From: CAYPEK01 sp964409645
GTDB lineage: Bacteria > UBP15 > UBA6099
DNA: 40,197 nt
NCBI GenBank assembly: GCA_964409645.1
Contig: CAYPEK010000031.1
Coordinates: 1-40,197 of the forward strand
Direction of reading: 5' to 3'
Positions 27,901 to 33,598 of this stretch are shown here, piece after piece (positions within the stretch are counted from its first letter, which is position 1; each line of letters opens with the position of its first letter). Position numbers and translations under genes: made by a program. Under the pieces are notes generated by a model. It did not search any database. It was not told the origin of the DNA and was given only the letters and a program-made list of their open reading frames with translations.

Positions 27901-30626
27901 ATCGCGCCGCCACCGACATTCAGCGTAACATATACGTAAACTGTCTGAGTCGAATATACGGAAAGCGCGCCCGTAAACGTCGCCTTTTCCGACGCATTGA
28001 ACGCAGCCGCCGCGCCGAACTGGGTCTCGGTTCCGTCGAATGTCCCGTCCGTGTCGTACCAGAGTTTCACACCGCTGAGATACGTTGCCGCAACCACCGA
28101 GCCGACTTCGGAGAGCGTTATCGACGTAACATCCGCCGTCCCTGCATCGGTTTTGAATGAAAACGCCCCCATGAGTTTATTCGCGGAATCCACCATCACG
28201 GAGGACGGTTGACTGTTCGCCGCCGCGATCGTCACAGTCGGCTTCGTGCAGGTGTACGTCAGATTTTCGTTCGTCGCGGCGGTGTCCTTATTATTTAAAG
28301 TATCTCTGCATGATATATATATACTCTGTCCGCTGCCCCATGAGAGACCGCTCGCCGCGCACGTCTGCGAGACCGTACCGCCGCCCGCGCAATCATTTGC
28401 CATCGCATCATACGCCGCATCCGTCAGCGACCACCGGCACCATGCGTTTTCATTCGTCGCGAACGCAATCACCGGCGACGTCGTGTAAACCGTCGAACCC
28501 GTCGCGGGGGCGACCGATGAGCGCGTTGGTGGCTGAGTGTCAACCGTATAACTCAGTTCGGCATTCGTCGTAGTGGTATCCACATTTCCGCACGCGTCGC
28601 TGCAGGCGATATAGACAACGGCGGCGCCCTCCGGCAATCCGCTCGCCGAGCACGTAATCGACGTCGTACCGTCACCCGTGCAATCGTTCGTCATAGATGA
28701 GTAAGCCGCATCCGTCAGCGACCATCGGCAATCAGAATTCTTGTTCGTTGAAAATGTGATTGTCGGAGCATTAGTCGTGATTCCGGAACCCGATGCCGGA
28801 CTAAACCCGGACTTCGACGGAACTCCGTCATCCACCGTGTAGCTCAGCGAATCGTTCGTCGCCGCAGTGTCGGCGTTGCCGCAAAGGTCCGCACAAGACA
28901 GGTAAACAGTCGCGGCGCTTGCCGGCAACCCGGAGGTAGTGCACGTGATCGATGTTGTCCCGTCACCCGTGCAGTCGCCCGCCATCGCGCCGTAAGCCGC
29001 ATCCGTCAGAGACCACTTGCAGGCCCCCGCTTTATTAAGATTGAAGTCAATCGGTGCCGAAGAGCAAACCGTCGCGCCGTCAGCGGGATTCCAGCCGGAC
29101 TGATCGGGCACCCCTGCACTCACCGTATAATTGATATGCTCATTGTTTGCAGCGGTATTTGCGTTGCCGATCGTATCCCGGCAGGCGACATAGACAGTGT
29201 TTGCGCCCGTCGCGAGCCCGCTCACCGCGCACGTGATCGACGTCGTGCCGTCACCCATGCAGTCGCCCGTCATCGCACCATAAGCCGCATCCGTCAGCGA
29301 CCACTTGCAGTCGCCCGCTTCGTCGAGCGTCAATGTTACATTAAGATCGGTGTTGCAGATTATCGCGTCTTTCGCGGGACTCCAATTGGATTGGGCCGGC
29401 GGGTTGCCGTCAACTGTCATCGTGTTCCCGTCGATTACGGAACCGGTTATCGCGGGCGTTACAGTGAAATTCGTTGCACTCGACGAAACAGTGTTAGCAG
29501 TTATACCGGAGGCAGGCATTATCGATGCAACAAGAGTCTCGCCGGTCGAGGCGGTTCCGGCGAGTTGTCTGTAAACGAGCAGCCAGTTCTCCGTCGTCCC
29601 CGCGGTAATTGTCTCGCTCAGTCCGGAAAATGTAACGCTTCCATTGTCGGCGGCATAATTTGTGCAAGCGATAAGCGTGTCGGATGCGTCCCACGCACCG
29701 GCAGTTGTTCCGGCATCGTTGTAGAGGCAGACTTGATTGTTGTTTATATCGCCGCCCGAAGCCGCACTCCGGTCGTCCGCCGTTCCGGAAGCGTTAAACA
29801 CAATCTGCGTAATAAGAACATCCTCTTGCCCGCCCGTCTCCGTTACACCTATTCTGAGCATTGGGACATTCGCGGCATCCGGTGAGATTGTTGCCGCCGA
29901 CGGATTCCCGGCCGCCGCCGTGACCGTCAACGCACCGACATTGAACACTCGAACATCATCAACATAAAGGTCCGCATTCGAGCTGCCGAGCGGGAGTATC
30001 TGCACGCTGTTAAGATTTGCTACATTATTTCTGTAACTCAGACCGGTTGCCGAACATCTATACGCTCCATTTTGCTCTATATAAATGTCGAACGTGTCCG
30101 TCGTCTGACTCGGTTCTGTAATCATTCTTATTTCATAATTTGTGTTTGCCGAGTAAGTAGATGTAGTACATACATCCGTCAATGTTCCGAAGCTGTTCAA
30201 GTATTGTATCTTTCCCGAATTCCCGAATACCAATACAATTCCATTCCCATTCGTTCCCGATGAATCTCTTATATAGATGTATCTCCAGCGGTTGTTCGCC
30301 GACGCGGGCCGGAACATGAAATCCATCGCTATTCTTGAGTCCACCGATCCCCATGGAGATGAAGTCATCGATATAGCGCACGAGCTCGACAGGCAATTCA
30401 TATAGATACCATTTGGCGCTGTGTTCGACCATGCGGTTGTGACAGTGATCGTTCCGTTTGTTCCCGTACCGGCACATGTCCATTGTGTTGCGGGGCAGAG
30501 ATTCCCTGTCGAGAGCGTATCGAAATCATCCTCGAATATCGAGGCGGCATTCGCTCCGCTCCCTACGGCATACAACATTCCCGCCAGCATTAGTTTTATA
30601 ATTATTTGTCTGTGTTTTGTTTTCAT
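12978..30626 (-). CDS. giant secreted multi-repeat surface protein
   Basis: One uninterrupted frame of about 5,880 residues. ATG 30626 is preferred (GGCGG 9 bp upstream); GTG 30635 is an alternative. A signal peptide ends near GANA. Then, in order: a LamG-like domain (to about residue 230); four 98-residue Cys-containing Ig-like repeats (about 410-800, each with WSLTDAAY); a Big2-like region; DUF2341 (about 1045-1175, YRKQLTVKN to WLYYGNPDAG); fibronectin-like modules; four ~335-residue repeats (about 1930-3260, with ENxxxxxxxxxLHLRVGVR and YEEDFTV); at least five PYFEW Ig-like modules (about 3530-4335); a PD40/TolB-like propeller region (about 5060-5480, PVWRQDGGKLLFVS, WSPDCKMIAF, WSADGKLVSY); and a FlgD-like C-terminus (YPNPY to GKFSVV), often linked to secretion or surface anchoring. 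A role in adhesion is inferred. Confidence 0.9.
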   Translation of the reverse strand: MKTKHRQIIIKLMLAGMLYAVGSGANAASIFEDDFDTLSTGNLCPATQWTCAGTGTNGTITVTTAWSNTAPNGIYMNCLSSSCAISMTSSPWGSVDSRIAMDFMFRPASANNRWRYIYIRDSSGTNGNGIVLVFGNSGKIQYLNSFGTLTDVCTTSTYSANTNYEIRMITEPSQTTDTFDIYIEQNGAYRCSATGLSYRNNVANLNSVQILPLGSSNADLYVDDVRVFNVGALTVTAAAGNPSAATISPDAANVPMLRIGVTETGGQEDVLITQIVFNASGTADDRSAASGGDINNNQVCLYNDAGTTAGAWDASDTLIACTNYAADNGSVTFSGLSETITAGTTENWLLVYRQLAGTASTGETLVASIMPASGITANTVSSSATNFTVTPAITGSVIDGNTMTVDGNPPAQSNWSPAKDAIICNTDLNVTLTLDEAGDCKWSLTDAAYGAMTGDCMGDGTTSITCAVSGLATGANTVYVACRDTIGNANTAANNEHINYTVSAGVPDQSGWNPADGATVCSSAPIDFNLNKAGACKWSLTDAAYGAMAGDCTGDGTTSITCTTSGLPASAATVYLSCADLCGNADTAATNDSLSYTVDDGVPSKSGFSPASGSGITTNAPTITFSTNKNSDCRWSLTDAAYSSMTNDCTGDGTTSITCSASGLPEGAAVVYIACSDACGNVDTTTTNAELSYTVDTQPPTRSSVAPATGSTVYTTSPVIAFATNENAWCRWSLTDAAYDAMANDCAGGGTVSQTCAASGLSWGSGQSIYISCRDTLNNKDTAATNENLTYTCTKPTVTIAAANSQPSSVMVDSANKLMGAFSFKTDAGTADVTSITLSEVGSVVAATYLSGVKLWYDTDGTFDGTETQFGAAAAFNASEKATFTGALSVYSTQTVYVYVTLNVGGGAIAGRLIDLEINSAADAVSANGTIAGAFPVNLSGTTVIVGGQAVSLTVTPDTAELEVGATLQFFVSGKDVYGNTTSNLGTVTWSIDTQIGAMNPSTGMLTATSVGTGVVTAASSVGPTDSTGVIKVVGTIPNGSYAYRKQLTVKNSVSTVLPKGYSVEFNMDHATCYGSGTGKCSFAGGKDVRVFYYNGEDYIPLNRVNEPGCEGDNVGCTGESGGYTPWNNSNTEIWFPTYIEIPGGGSDSNYWLYYGNPDAGAPPEDPNSVYVWHDDFTTDSMSRYTIGKSLDIHGDNSSLIVYDATNGRITFDCGDNCGAGIRLTGIDLADVLVQADEYVDKTYPYSGTTNFTLRWKSNVSAFYAHMSNNLRVKYTSTSGDCTTGAVTCDGTQGYNSPCIGRADLAERNCQVSGIPAVKTYFPPAFCGDPPVIRRFRYGIYRSSHYFWYHKRTNYTADQSGTDWSFTSGQIGLQANQQRGWFDNLLVRYFVSPEPTLTLGTEQTRPDYKVEGMHPYITQVSQGEQNAQMLRLAVSTAAPENLTQIVLKSKNSADSDVTGVTIYYTGTSKFFETSTPFGTPNTPFAGGVATFDDTLALPSNSVVYFFVVYNISPVAQTGNVLDLRIDAGGIVTSGGAYPGTVTIDPAGQRTIAPPQTLGRIIVVNSTTANVRPGDKDQQVLRIDFPVSGVGSPQTLQSITITSKNISDTDVSGVSAYYTGTLPFFNTGTPFGTTHQPFGGGEVTFTGSLDFETKNTTHSIFIAFDIADTAVSGHTIDAQVLANNIKIEGVLRSPGIGDPAGSRKIYLPSGAVTGLAPCHMLVDSNPSFMSIFVASYYSTTTNQGSCSVTNDTIGDLAASDTKYAGLSMKDIEKFDPQQEWVEFWYNLSAYGITGRAINSLAFNAEMYLVGVESGSAPVTNPADWNTIYESRVQLFNFTTGLWEDMGPQFLTPTASGWRTAGTEAYLWDETSDTHPEKPLIRSKTSSFSDAYMNSSGLLKVRVWIKGALNTNFDESSMVFNTALLNINYGSTLEQADWRWLDATESPVAVENKYINTQKNAQLHLRAGVRSNFAQRGAHYLGLQYDTASGFTAPMLITGSSTAMQYWNDTDPDHLKGDPVAIHFLSAATDSGIYHEDSLPPAEAKDSSVMYEEDFTVNPLNTGTYYIRVVELNADGTFKSALDSYAVPAKLIVESTSAAVTAYNWMQNTSPYTATGANTPLEFVVNTNYIVAVRVEGKAATSYTWRLEYQRNPYTNPGDWTPVTLTCGTCDWISMNGAWGADEGTVATGGFVTGAGTGTVLAGRYDESGAFGSTFALAANQYTEFWWSVKPTSYAAGNSYRFRVTNAGTTSLISYQSLPEARQTTREQVSYRWADENESSVAPENTAAGVAVNQPLHLRVAVRGNNNEWAAHRIALQYDTDSSFPSPSLVTVSSSPVAEWDDTDHNAGDVVSGAKMLSGNPYDGVYHENNVQTAAQDYLRDIMYEEDFTVAVISAGTYYLRVVSVDAAGGNPQPLDVYSKTIAVNAAIPTNYQTFFAWAADASSPQFQPTNNLLAYAPGNLYLLAVQTQNQGSAASVYNWQLQYKRTSGTPGDWTNVTAASADWKAANCTYGVDGKTIPQTVFATNGGVGIGAAETGYYSERGTITDSLGAGSYTEYWYCLTPTSQAAKSTYDFRLTNTGSTSGFIYSVYPQAAEPMSEMTAFRWADAGEAALDVENVGIIAASGDKLHVRIGIRGNYGAYAAHRLGLQYDTSIAFTAPVLLTASSSALKSWDDTDHSNGDEVSGLKMLGGASGNGLYHEDNTPFVETGRADVTYEEDFTIQPVSLGSYYIRVVELDDSGNFLRALDKYSEIAEINISTPIDYQTKYNWSVNAASPAWNGQNATLDFTTEVNYIIAVKIENNSSLNTNYDWQLQYQSDPYGTPGDWTNVTTTSAGWSAVDGAWGTDGAAVGTGVFATTGYTNCTGCTVVNGVYSETGKTASFSLAAMKYTEIWYSVRGNASTFGNAYRFRVTNTGSTYGMSYLTYPECRIVARQQVSYRWTDQDEAAIELENTPAYAVVNDTLHLRVGVRSRNAAWNGHKLAVQYDTDAAFSSPVLMTDATLVRGWDDPDHTEGDLMAAAHILSGTPSDGIYHEDNNQPATQDKYMNILYEEDFTVRPGVTGTYYFRTVEVDNAGDNPQPLGIYTQTAALYVVVPNNHQAAYNWSENLVVPVFGGAGVPAGMTNGVTYILAVRVEHTDPAVPFNWRLQYQKDPEGTPGPWTDLTLFSTDWKAVDGAWGADGATVTTAAFVTGYTGCASAVNGRYSETGLVSSYMLSGETYTEFWFSVKPQPSAMNYDYRFRLTNSGQTTGFRYDVYPEAKHPPTTGTIAITELMNCCTEDTTPELTLTCEDPAGTNCNAADSMRFSCNNANWSAWMPFSKTTSAFDITTGAGCGAADGEKTVYVEYKNEYNAIQTLHASDKTVFDTTAPEIVNVPNVQSIMGNDCPLHGTTDGVVCGDPSQDPICTVWYQSRPSSSYSLFPGAPNQFTVVVNWTDNMQSYGSQWKLQGDAAFGDAIQTPDTETPWQQFYNIDAGDVTPDQTVRFTVYDKVGHNDYVNIKFSNDNMNPDNPTVSGFASSSKAIGLTNGDWYPYDNPYFEWPVPNDNPVGHSVGIEGYYVSFSTNPSVIPAAFQKNNYFDSSVALSCGSTYYLRVRTRDHVCNVQDPVTTFVYNYDNNKPTIVNNMSGCPTCDNTWRNAAGTAYNVDFTDTCGDLKRAEYMVYTGPGQTGTQVLGWTTIADNINFPTYTTDWQIDYASLPEGVNYVTIRLTDEAGNVTTAVDSFYVRKDTVPPAIVYNTPITAGGYTPWYSANVANDIDLIWTSDSPLAQFDYKIGEGAWTNIWTGSQAASYTTDWTIAWASLPQGETRIGVRGLDAAGNWRTDDFATGTAGFIFRKDSIPPDNPTTPVNGWSDDAKADTITSGGAYSHASPYFEWATPSDYPLPVNSGVAGYFVGFSTDPSLDPTAYQTTATYTAAAMVCNADYYLRIKTRDSAVSPNVTSSAATAFVYRWAGQIDVSDNQTGDDTWRNANTGVYDVDFAGGCTSSLDTVEYALWTAEDADTGTGTQVVPWTVLIGPNYGSHAYTADWSISNAAFAAATDGINFVSIRVTDMNDLVTIYKDAFYILKDTLAPEIPTATAFDSTAKSTALTSDNWYNHPAPYFEWSAGSDLPAAPALSSGFNEFVVYFGTDPAGVPANATTAQSYVPSAALESGWTYYLRISTRDNVGNTSSASTVFTYRYDSTAPDGVTASAFDSSAKNVTLASGNWYSYPQPYFEWSAASDLPVTPANSGLKEYKVYFGTDPAGVPTAAATTQSYVPAQLLVSGWEYYLRIAATDNAENEGAAVTSFTYRYDANAPETPVVPVLGWASDSKLMPIVNGGSYTSVHPYFEWAAPSDLPGTPANAGLDGYYVIFSTDPAAVPTAFQIANSFTATTPTCNATYTLRISTLDLSYPPNVSAPVSAFTYYKRGSVTIVDNQPNDDVWHNAAGALYDVDFYTDCDNLDYAQYTFWSAEGMSAGTGTEIMPWQTFIGPGAGVNVYTADWPIAAADFAAAQEGINWVSIRAVCTSGLTETLTDAFYFRKDVTPPQVPMSAITESSDYLWVSPANGRLYYGAGMSGVEPFTVSGTASDALSGLNRVTFSDAFGESPANAADPAAWSATYDIDSSNTTADVVTVTAYDNAGNATFIQFITERNNKLSIQYLTMTPAWLPSFVEFKVFYPDGVTEMTTGGADGLYTQVTGGVDTSNFVRGYDRNGLSVGAYDDQADSTADGLVVSRLEYLTGAGDMCGAIPGVGAWCLEMYAAGCVSSVNPHYAGVFANNIRTDGFYATLDEELTIGGDLGTAAAPPVAAGTPGSFNARSGPDYLRVAPAGDGLITADSTIAQWCAAAACAAACAANYCSNADAKIMAKPEFVKLNTGSGPVALENVADDTIPAAGQWSWDSANNRIMMYDDPNTGSAIVTATMNGQSEMVCVRIMDACDDTIETGVWMSAEVSLTLSDAPNSGKTIARNEADTTRGFDTLTIPATAALLSEADHTEIKGNLKNGAACVTLTAASMPDDDPQSPIKITPAYFGTMPLAHTSGDDRPGFVLIRPTTGVAPGTTSFAGITSVQDAFISTPEIATMSIVLSPVWRQDGGKLLFVSRQSSPCDGAAATGTQPYTDFNLYTMDLTGDTLGNCVRLTRNSTDGIGNTGVAPYSEVAWSTSNDKAVFAAQDLMGTGITKLFWVGATASAGMSVGAQYDYPPAGPVADNMTIYDDATAGQDTITVPLNDFMTMGPGSEVILYEEDPFDGGIIRRETATVAAIDNDVTNALTLIRLTTPLKKSFTGMMSGGSSYIEYPVTLRRLGQNIVPLNDEAEWFDPHWSGNYAECDANFRDKLIAVRAPKTGNVEEDYVCNPACTTDTGSTINANIVLIDGAKDADGMYRIDGKTSNLKRITQFSGNAVWPLKPRWSPDCKMIAFLAWDRTPDVDFPTAPSKTSVYIINLAETADGFVTASLPVTSLDAPGVYKIYDYASHTMPAYVPNWSADGKLVSYSVDKRNRLDIQQINQGMDSIVDQLFGGSDHDSYLEYLPDQPKSQGEIYSPQIVGRVDYNELYLTQCPSHSGSVCPNKPNTPYAQVSQMSAGAGSYLRLLTIENESVVGQGGGILFQDGIVTAVFPPNVIASDTVFYNTNPTAYCGGGSGPGPDCPADPTNEYIVNAGEAREYFPDGTNFSSYIRLIFHYCDDDNDGKVDAGTESINAATGNGTKSFTYDAITGNCYIDGAPTSGGTVDVDSLGVYNWVTASNSWVRMDGATDKTAKTITIYSTHFSRYDTLGFKMGFAPDAVLPLQLNDIHTYPNPYVASANRMDGIRFAASGLNQGNVTISIKVYDLRGSFVTTLAGVVPSDYDTSPAINENGAFTLLRWNPVTNASGRPLASGVYVYYMVARTAHGYEITHTGKFSVVR
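20850..24850 (-). repeat. four tandem ~1.0-kb coding repeats
   Basis: Four units start near 24840, 23835, 22840 and 21825, each about 335 codons. Each contains a WxDAxE..VExEN block, LHLRVGVR, QYDT, SGLYHED-like, YEEDFTV and a second Ig-like half with YKWQLQY-like and FRVTNTG motifs. DNA identity is lower than in the 294-bp array, so this duplication is older. Confidence 0.75.
28230..29405 (-). repeat. four tandem 294-bp coding repeats
   Basis: Inside the giant gene, four units of exactly or nearly 294 bp (98 codons) begin near 29391, 29097, 28803 and 28510. Conserved blocks (e.g. the codons for DAAY and for GDGTTSITC) are nearly identical at DNA level, so the array expanded recently or is kept alike by gene conversion. 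Confidence 0.8.
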
Positions 30627-30635
30627 CTCCGCCAC

Positions 30636-31090
30636 CCGCCTTTTTCAGTTCTGTGGCTTGCTTTTATTATTAATCTTTAATCCTTATTATTACGTTTTAT
30701 TTATTAACTTACTTTGTATATACCCAACATACATATATGTATAACAATTTATATGCCATCTATAAGCATCTTAATAATGCCATAAATATACTTATTATTA
30801 GTTGATTATTTATTACGCCTATATAAGCGGTGCAAACACTTGCGCTTAATCGTGTTTTTTAAAGCGCAACGTGTTGCTCATGCGTCATTTATTTTAAATT
30901 ATTTGTTTGAACTCGCTATAATTGTGTCAGTCCTATTTTCTCAGCTCCATATATAATATAGCGTTCGTCGTTATTATCATGATTCACATATTGTTATGTA
31001 CATGTGGAGATGGTTTTGTGCGTATTATTATTTAGGCTATATTGCAGCGTAGTTGCAGCTATTTTGTTATTAATATATTGCTATACAAAT
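30636..31090. other. AT-rich intergenic region upstream of the giant gene
   Basis: About 455 bp of strongly AT-rich sequence in an otherwise GC-rich window. It must hold the promoter of the giant gene; several TATA-like hexamers are present but no pair with a good -35 stands out. An inverted repeat TTGCGCTT/AAGCGCAA lies at 30840-30869. No gene is visible on either strand. Confidence 0.6.
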
Positions 31091-31117
31091 AAAGCGCCGC
31101 CTTTTGGACGACGCTTT
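31082..31117 (-). terminator. intrinsic terminator of the lipoprotein gene
   Basis: Minus strand: AAAGCGTCGTC (31117-31107) pairs with the 3' arm ending at 31091 (11 bp, two G-U pairs), followed by TTTATTTG-type U-rich RNA. It lies about 30 bp after the lipoprotein stop. The reverse strand also has a T-rich flank, so it may work both ways. Confidence 0.75.
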
Positions 31118-31145
31118 ATTTGTTGCTTACTCTCTAATTTGTTTG

Positions 31146-33284
31146 TCAGTCCCCGATCTCACCCGGCAGAATGGCCGCAGGGAAGATGTTTAACAGGAAG
31201 TGCCCATCCGCCGCCTGCCGTGCAGCCGACCTCGAAGCTGACGCTCCGGCGACATCTATCCTTCTCGTGTGAAGAGCTATCGCTGCGAAATCATCGTCGG
31301 ACGCCACCGCCGCGAGTTGTGTCGAAGACAGCATCGGCAGCGTACCGGTCAGTTCATAGACACCGGAAGAAGTTTCCGTCATCACCGCCGGCGCCACAAT
31401 ATTGCTGAGGTCGTTCGGGTCAACTATGCCGGCCTGTACGTTTGTGAGCCCCGGCGTATCAACCACCGTTATTTTGAACGACTCCTGATTTGCAAATGTT
31501 CCGCTTCCATCCACTCCGAACGGGTTTGTCATATTCTCAATTTTTATGTATGCGTCGCCCGGATACGGCTGGTTCGTTGCGAAGTTGTCGAATGACATGC
31601 TGTAGTATGAGCTGCCCCATCCCGCTGTCGAGAACACGAAGAACGAAAGCCGTTTTCCGTCGAGCGCCGCCTCGAAACTCTGTTTCAGCACTCCATTCAG
31701 ATATACATTCGCAATCCCGTTCTGGTATTCAACACGGAACTTACCGCTCCTGACGTTTCCCACGTCGAATGTGCCGCCCGAGCCGCGCAGCGGTGACGAG
31801 TAGTACGCCATCGTTCCGTTCACCGACGTGCCGCCGGCCAGCCCGACCGCGATCCCCTCGAACGTGCCGTCCGTGATCCCGAAGCCGCCGACGTAATATT
31901 CTCCGTAACTCGACCCGAGGTCTATGTCCACCTCGAACGATACCGCCTCGCCCGCGTCAACATTGAAGTAATGAGCAGTTGCGATCTCGCTGTACTGATT
32001 CTTCGGCCCCTCCATCATCACCACACCGCCGCCGTAAGATATCGTCCCCGTGTTTGTGAAGTCGTTCCATTTTTCGGCGTCCATGTACCCTGTGTCGAAG
32101 TTGTCAATAAGATACGGTGAATCGACAACCACCGGCGCCGCCGCGCTCGCGATCGTACCGTAAGCCGCGCTCACATCTGCCGTGCCCGCCGCGACAGCCG
32201 TAAAAATGCCGACCGAGTCGATTGTCCCCACCGCCGTTGCCGACGACGTCCACGTTACCCTGTCCGTGCAGTCCTCCGTATATTGATCGGAATAAGTGCA
32301 ATCAGCGGAGAATGCGTATGTATCGCCTATCGAGAGCCGCGCGCCTGTTGACGGCGACACGCTCACCGCAGTTACGCTCAGTTCCGCCACAATCGCCGTC
32401 GCGATGCTGTAAACATCCGCTTTTGCTGTCGCATCCGTTATCAGGTCGTCCCCGTTCAAACCGTCAACATACGGAATGAAATTGTCGCTGATCTCGCTCT
32501 TCGCAGCGTCAAAATCGCCGTCGAGTGCCTCATTCGCCGCGACTGTGAGAATATCGACAAGTACCGTTCGCGGATCGGTGACCACTCCGGAGAAAGCGCT
32601 GTTAGGCAACGCGTTGATGTAAGTTTTGAGAGAGTTTATTTTGGCGAGTACGCTTGTCCTAAATGTATCGATGCTCGCTGCGGCTGCCTTGTGCGTGTGA
32701 CGCCCGCCGGGGTTCGGCGCCGTGTAACTCGCCAAAAGCGTTTCGATCTCTACCGCCGTATTATAAGCCGTCGTCTTCGACGTGCAGTCAAGAATGTAGT
32801 CGTCTTTGGTTTTGCCGCCGTTGCAGCCGTCCAGCCGAGGAATCAGCTTTCGGTCAACCACCATCGCCGCGCGCGAGTATCGGTTATGCTTAACGTCCAT
32901 GACAACAAAATCGACGATTCGCGCCAGCCGCCGCCTCTTCAACTCGCCCATCGCGATCTGTTTTTTTGAAGTTTTGACGAATGCTGAATTCGGCAAACTT
33001 TCGACCTTCGATTTCAGCGCGAGGATATCCGCCGTAGGAGTCGAGACCGTATCGAGTGCCGCGCGCCCCGCCGTCCGGCCATCCGATTCAATATCGAGAT
33101 CGTAATAGACTTCCTTGTCAGTGGACACCGATTCCGTGCCGCCGGACGTTGCGGAGGAGACGGAGGCAGTCGATACTGCCGGTCCGCCCGGGCCGCCGCA
33201 TCCGGCCACAAATAAAAACGCCGCGACAATCAGCATCGCGGCGGCGAATGGACAGATGGTCTTCAGGATCGCCGATGTTTTCAT
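31146..33284 (-). CDS. surface lipoprotein with Big2-like and LamG-like domains
   Basis: 712 residues. The start at 33284 follows GGGAGG and gives a lipoprotein signal peptide with lipobox VAGC. Residues about 50-300 contain two related helical stretches, each with LPNSAF and a D-rich LDGxNG-like loop (IPRLDGCNG, IPYVDGLNG), possibly calcium-binding and duplicated. A Big2-like domain follows (LSIGDTYAFSADCTYSD, VGTIDSVGIFTAVAAGTADV), then a LamG/concanavalin-like domain (LIDNFDTGYMDAEKWNDF to SFDNFAT) and a C-terminal region. Function is inferred as adhesion or carbohydrate/mineral binding. A cyclic-di-GMP-I riboswitch lies in its leader. It is upstream of and co-directional with the giant gene, but a terminator separates them. 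Confidence 0.82.
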   Translation of the reverse strand: MKTSAILKTICPFAAAMLIVAAFLFVAGCGGPGGPAVSTASVSSATSGGTESVSTDKEVYYDLDIESDGRTAGRAALDTVSTPTADILALKSKVESLPNSAFVKTSKKQIAMGELKRRRLARIVDFVVMDVKHNRYSRAAMVVDRKLIPRLDGCNGGKTKDDYILDCTSKTTAYNTAVEIETLLASYTAPNPGGRHTHKAAAASIDTFRTSVLAKINSLKTYINALPNSAFSGVVTDPRTVLVDILTVAANEALDGDFDAAKSEISDNFIPYVDGLNGDDLITDATAKADVYSIATAIVAELSVTAVSVSPSTGARLSIGDTYAFSADCTYSDQYTEDCTDRVTWTSSATAVGTIDSVGIFTAVAAGTADVSAAYGTIASAAAPVVVDSPYLIDNFDTGYMDAEKWNDFTNTGTISYGGGVVMMEGPKNQYSEIATAHYFNVDAGEAVSFEVDIDLGSSYGEYYVGGFGITDGTFEGIAVGLAGGTSVNGTMAYYSSPLRGSGGTFDVGNVRSGKFRVEYQNGIANVYLNGVLKQSFEAALDGKRLSFFVFSTAGWGSSYYSMSFDNFATNQPYPGDAYIKIENMTNPFGVDGSGTFANQESFKITVVDTPGLTNVQAGIVDPNDLSNIVAPAVMTETSSGVYELTGTLPMLSSTQLAAVASDDDFAAIALHTRRIDVAGASASRSAARQAADGHFLLNIFPAAILPGEIGD

Positions 33285-33295
33285 TATGACCGCCT

Positions 33296-33307
33296 CCCGT
33301 TTCCGGG
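33296..33307 (-). promoter_or_regulatory. SD-sequestering hairpin
   Basis: On the minus strand CCCG-GAAA-CGGG forms a GNRA-capped stem whose 3' arm runs into the SD GGGAGG of the lipoprotein gene. It may be the expression platform of the riboswitch upstream, acting on translation. Confidence 0.45.
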
Positions 33308-33365
33308 CAGCGCAAAGCACAGCTATGGGTCGTCGTTGGCAAGCGGGGGGCATGAACGATAACGC

Positions 33366-33452
33366 CCGCCCCAGCGGCAGCCCGGCCACCTTGGCAATTG
33401 CTTTAGGTCCGTCGGCTTTGCGTCCCGCCCTTTCGAGCGGTTTGCCCTTCTA
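33366..33452 (-). ncRNA. cyclic-di-GMP-I riboswitch (GEMM)
   Basis: Read on the minus strand, the conserved blocks of the class I aptamer occur in order: GGGCAAACC; a 6-bp P2 stem CCGCUC/GGGCGG closed by a GAAA tetraloop; GGGACGCAAAGCC; a CGGACCUAAA receptor-like segment; and AAGGUGGCCGGGCUGCC closing P1 (GGCA with UGCC). This class binds cyclic-di-GMP and often controls surface-structure genes. About 80 nt separate it from the lipoprotein start. No intrinsic terminator is seen between, so translational control is more likely. Confidence 0.9.
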
Positions 33453-33541
33453 ATTTAAAACATTCCCAGCCGACCGCACGTTCAAACCTTTTTTTTGTAG
33501 CGATTGTTCATTTTTTGCATAATATTTAACACGCAAACAGT

Positions 33542-33580
33542 AAAAACCGCTCTTTCGGACACTCGTTAGTTATTTAGCGG
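33542..33580 (-). terminator. possible terminator after the SDR gene
   Basis: Minus strand: CCGCT (33580-33576) and AGCGG (33551-33547) form a 5-bp stem with a long loop, followed by TTTTTA. Its position just after the stop of the SDR gene fits, but the long loop makes it weak. The rest of the 33453-33541 interval probably holds the riboswitch promoter; TTGAAC near 33480 is a possible -35 but no clear -10 is seen. Confidence 0.4.
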
Positions 33581-33598
33581 AAATATAGTGTCGATCCG

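Noticed and set aside
28230..29405. Regular repeats resembling a CRISPR or satellite array
   Set aside because: The 294-bp period is a multiple of three, lies in frame and encodes Ig-like repeats. There are no short repeats with unique spacers.
31004..31408. Plus-strand frame of 134 codons in the AT-rich gap
   Set aside because: It crosses the terminator of the lipoprotein gene and then runs antisense into its coding region; only the first part is hydrophobic because of AT-rich codons.
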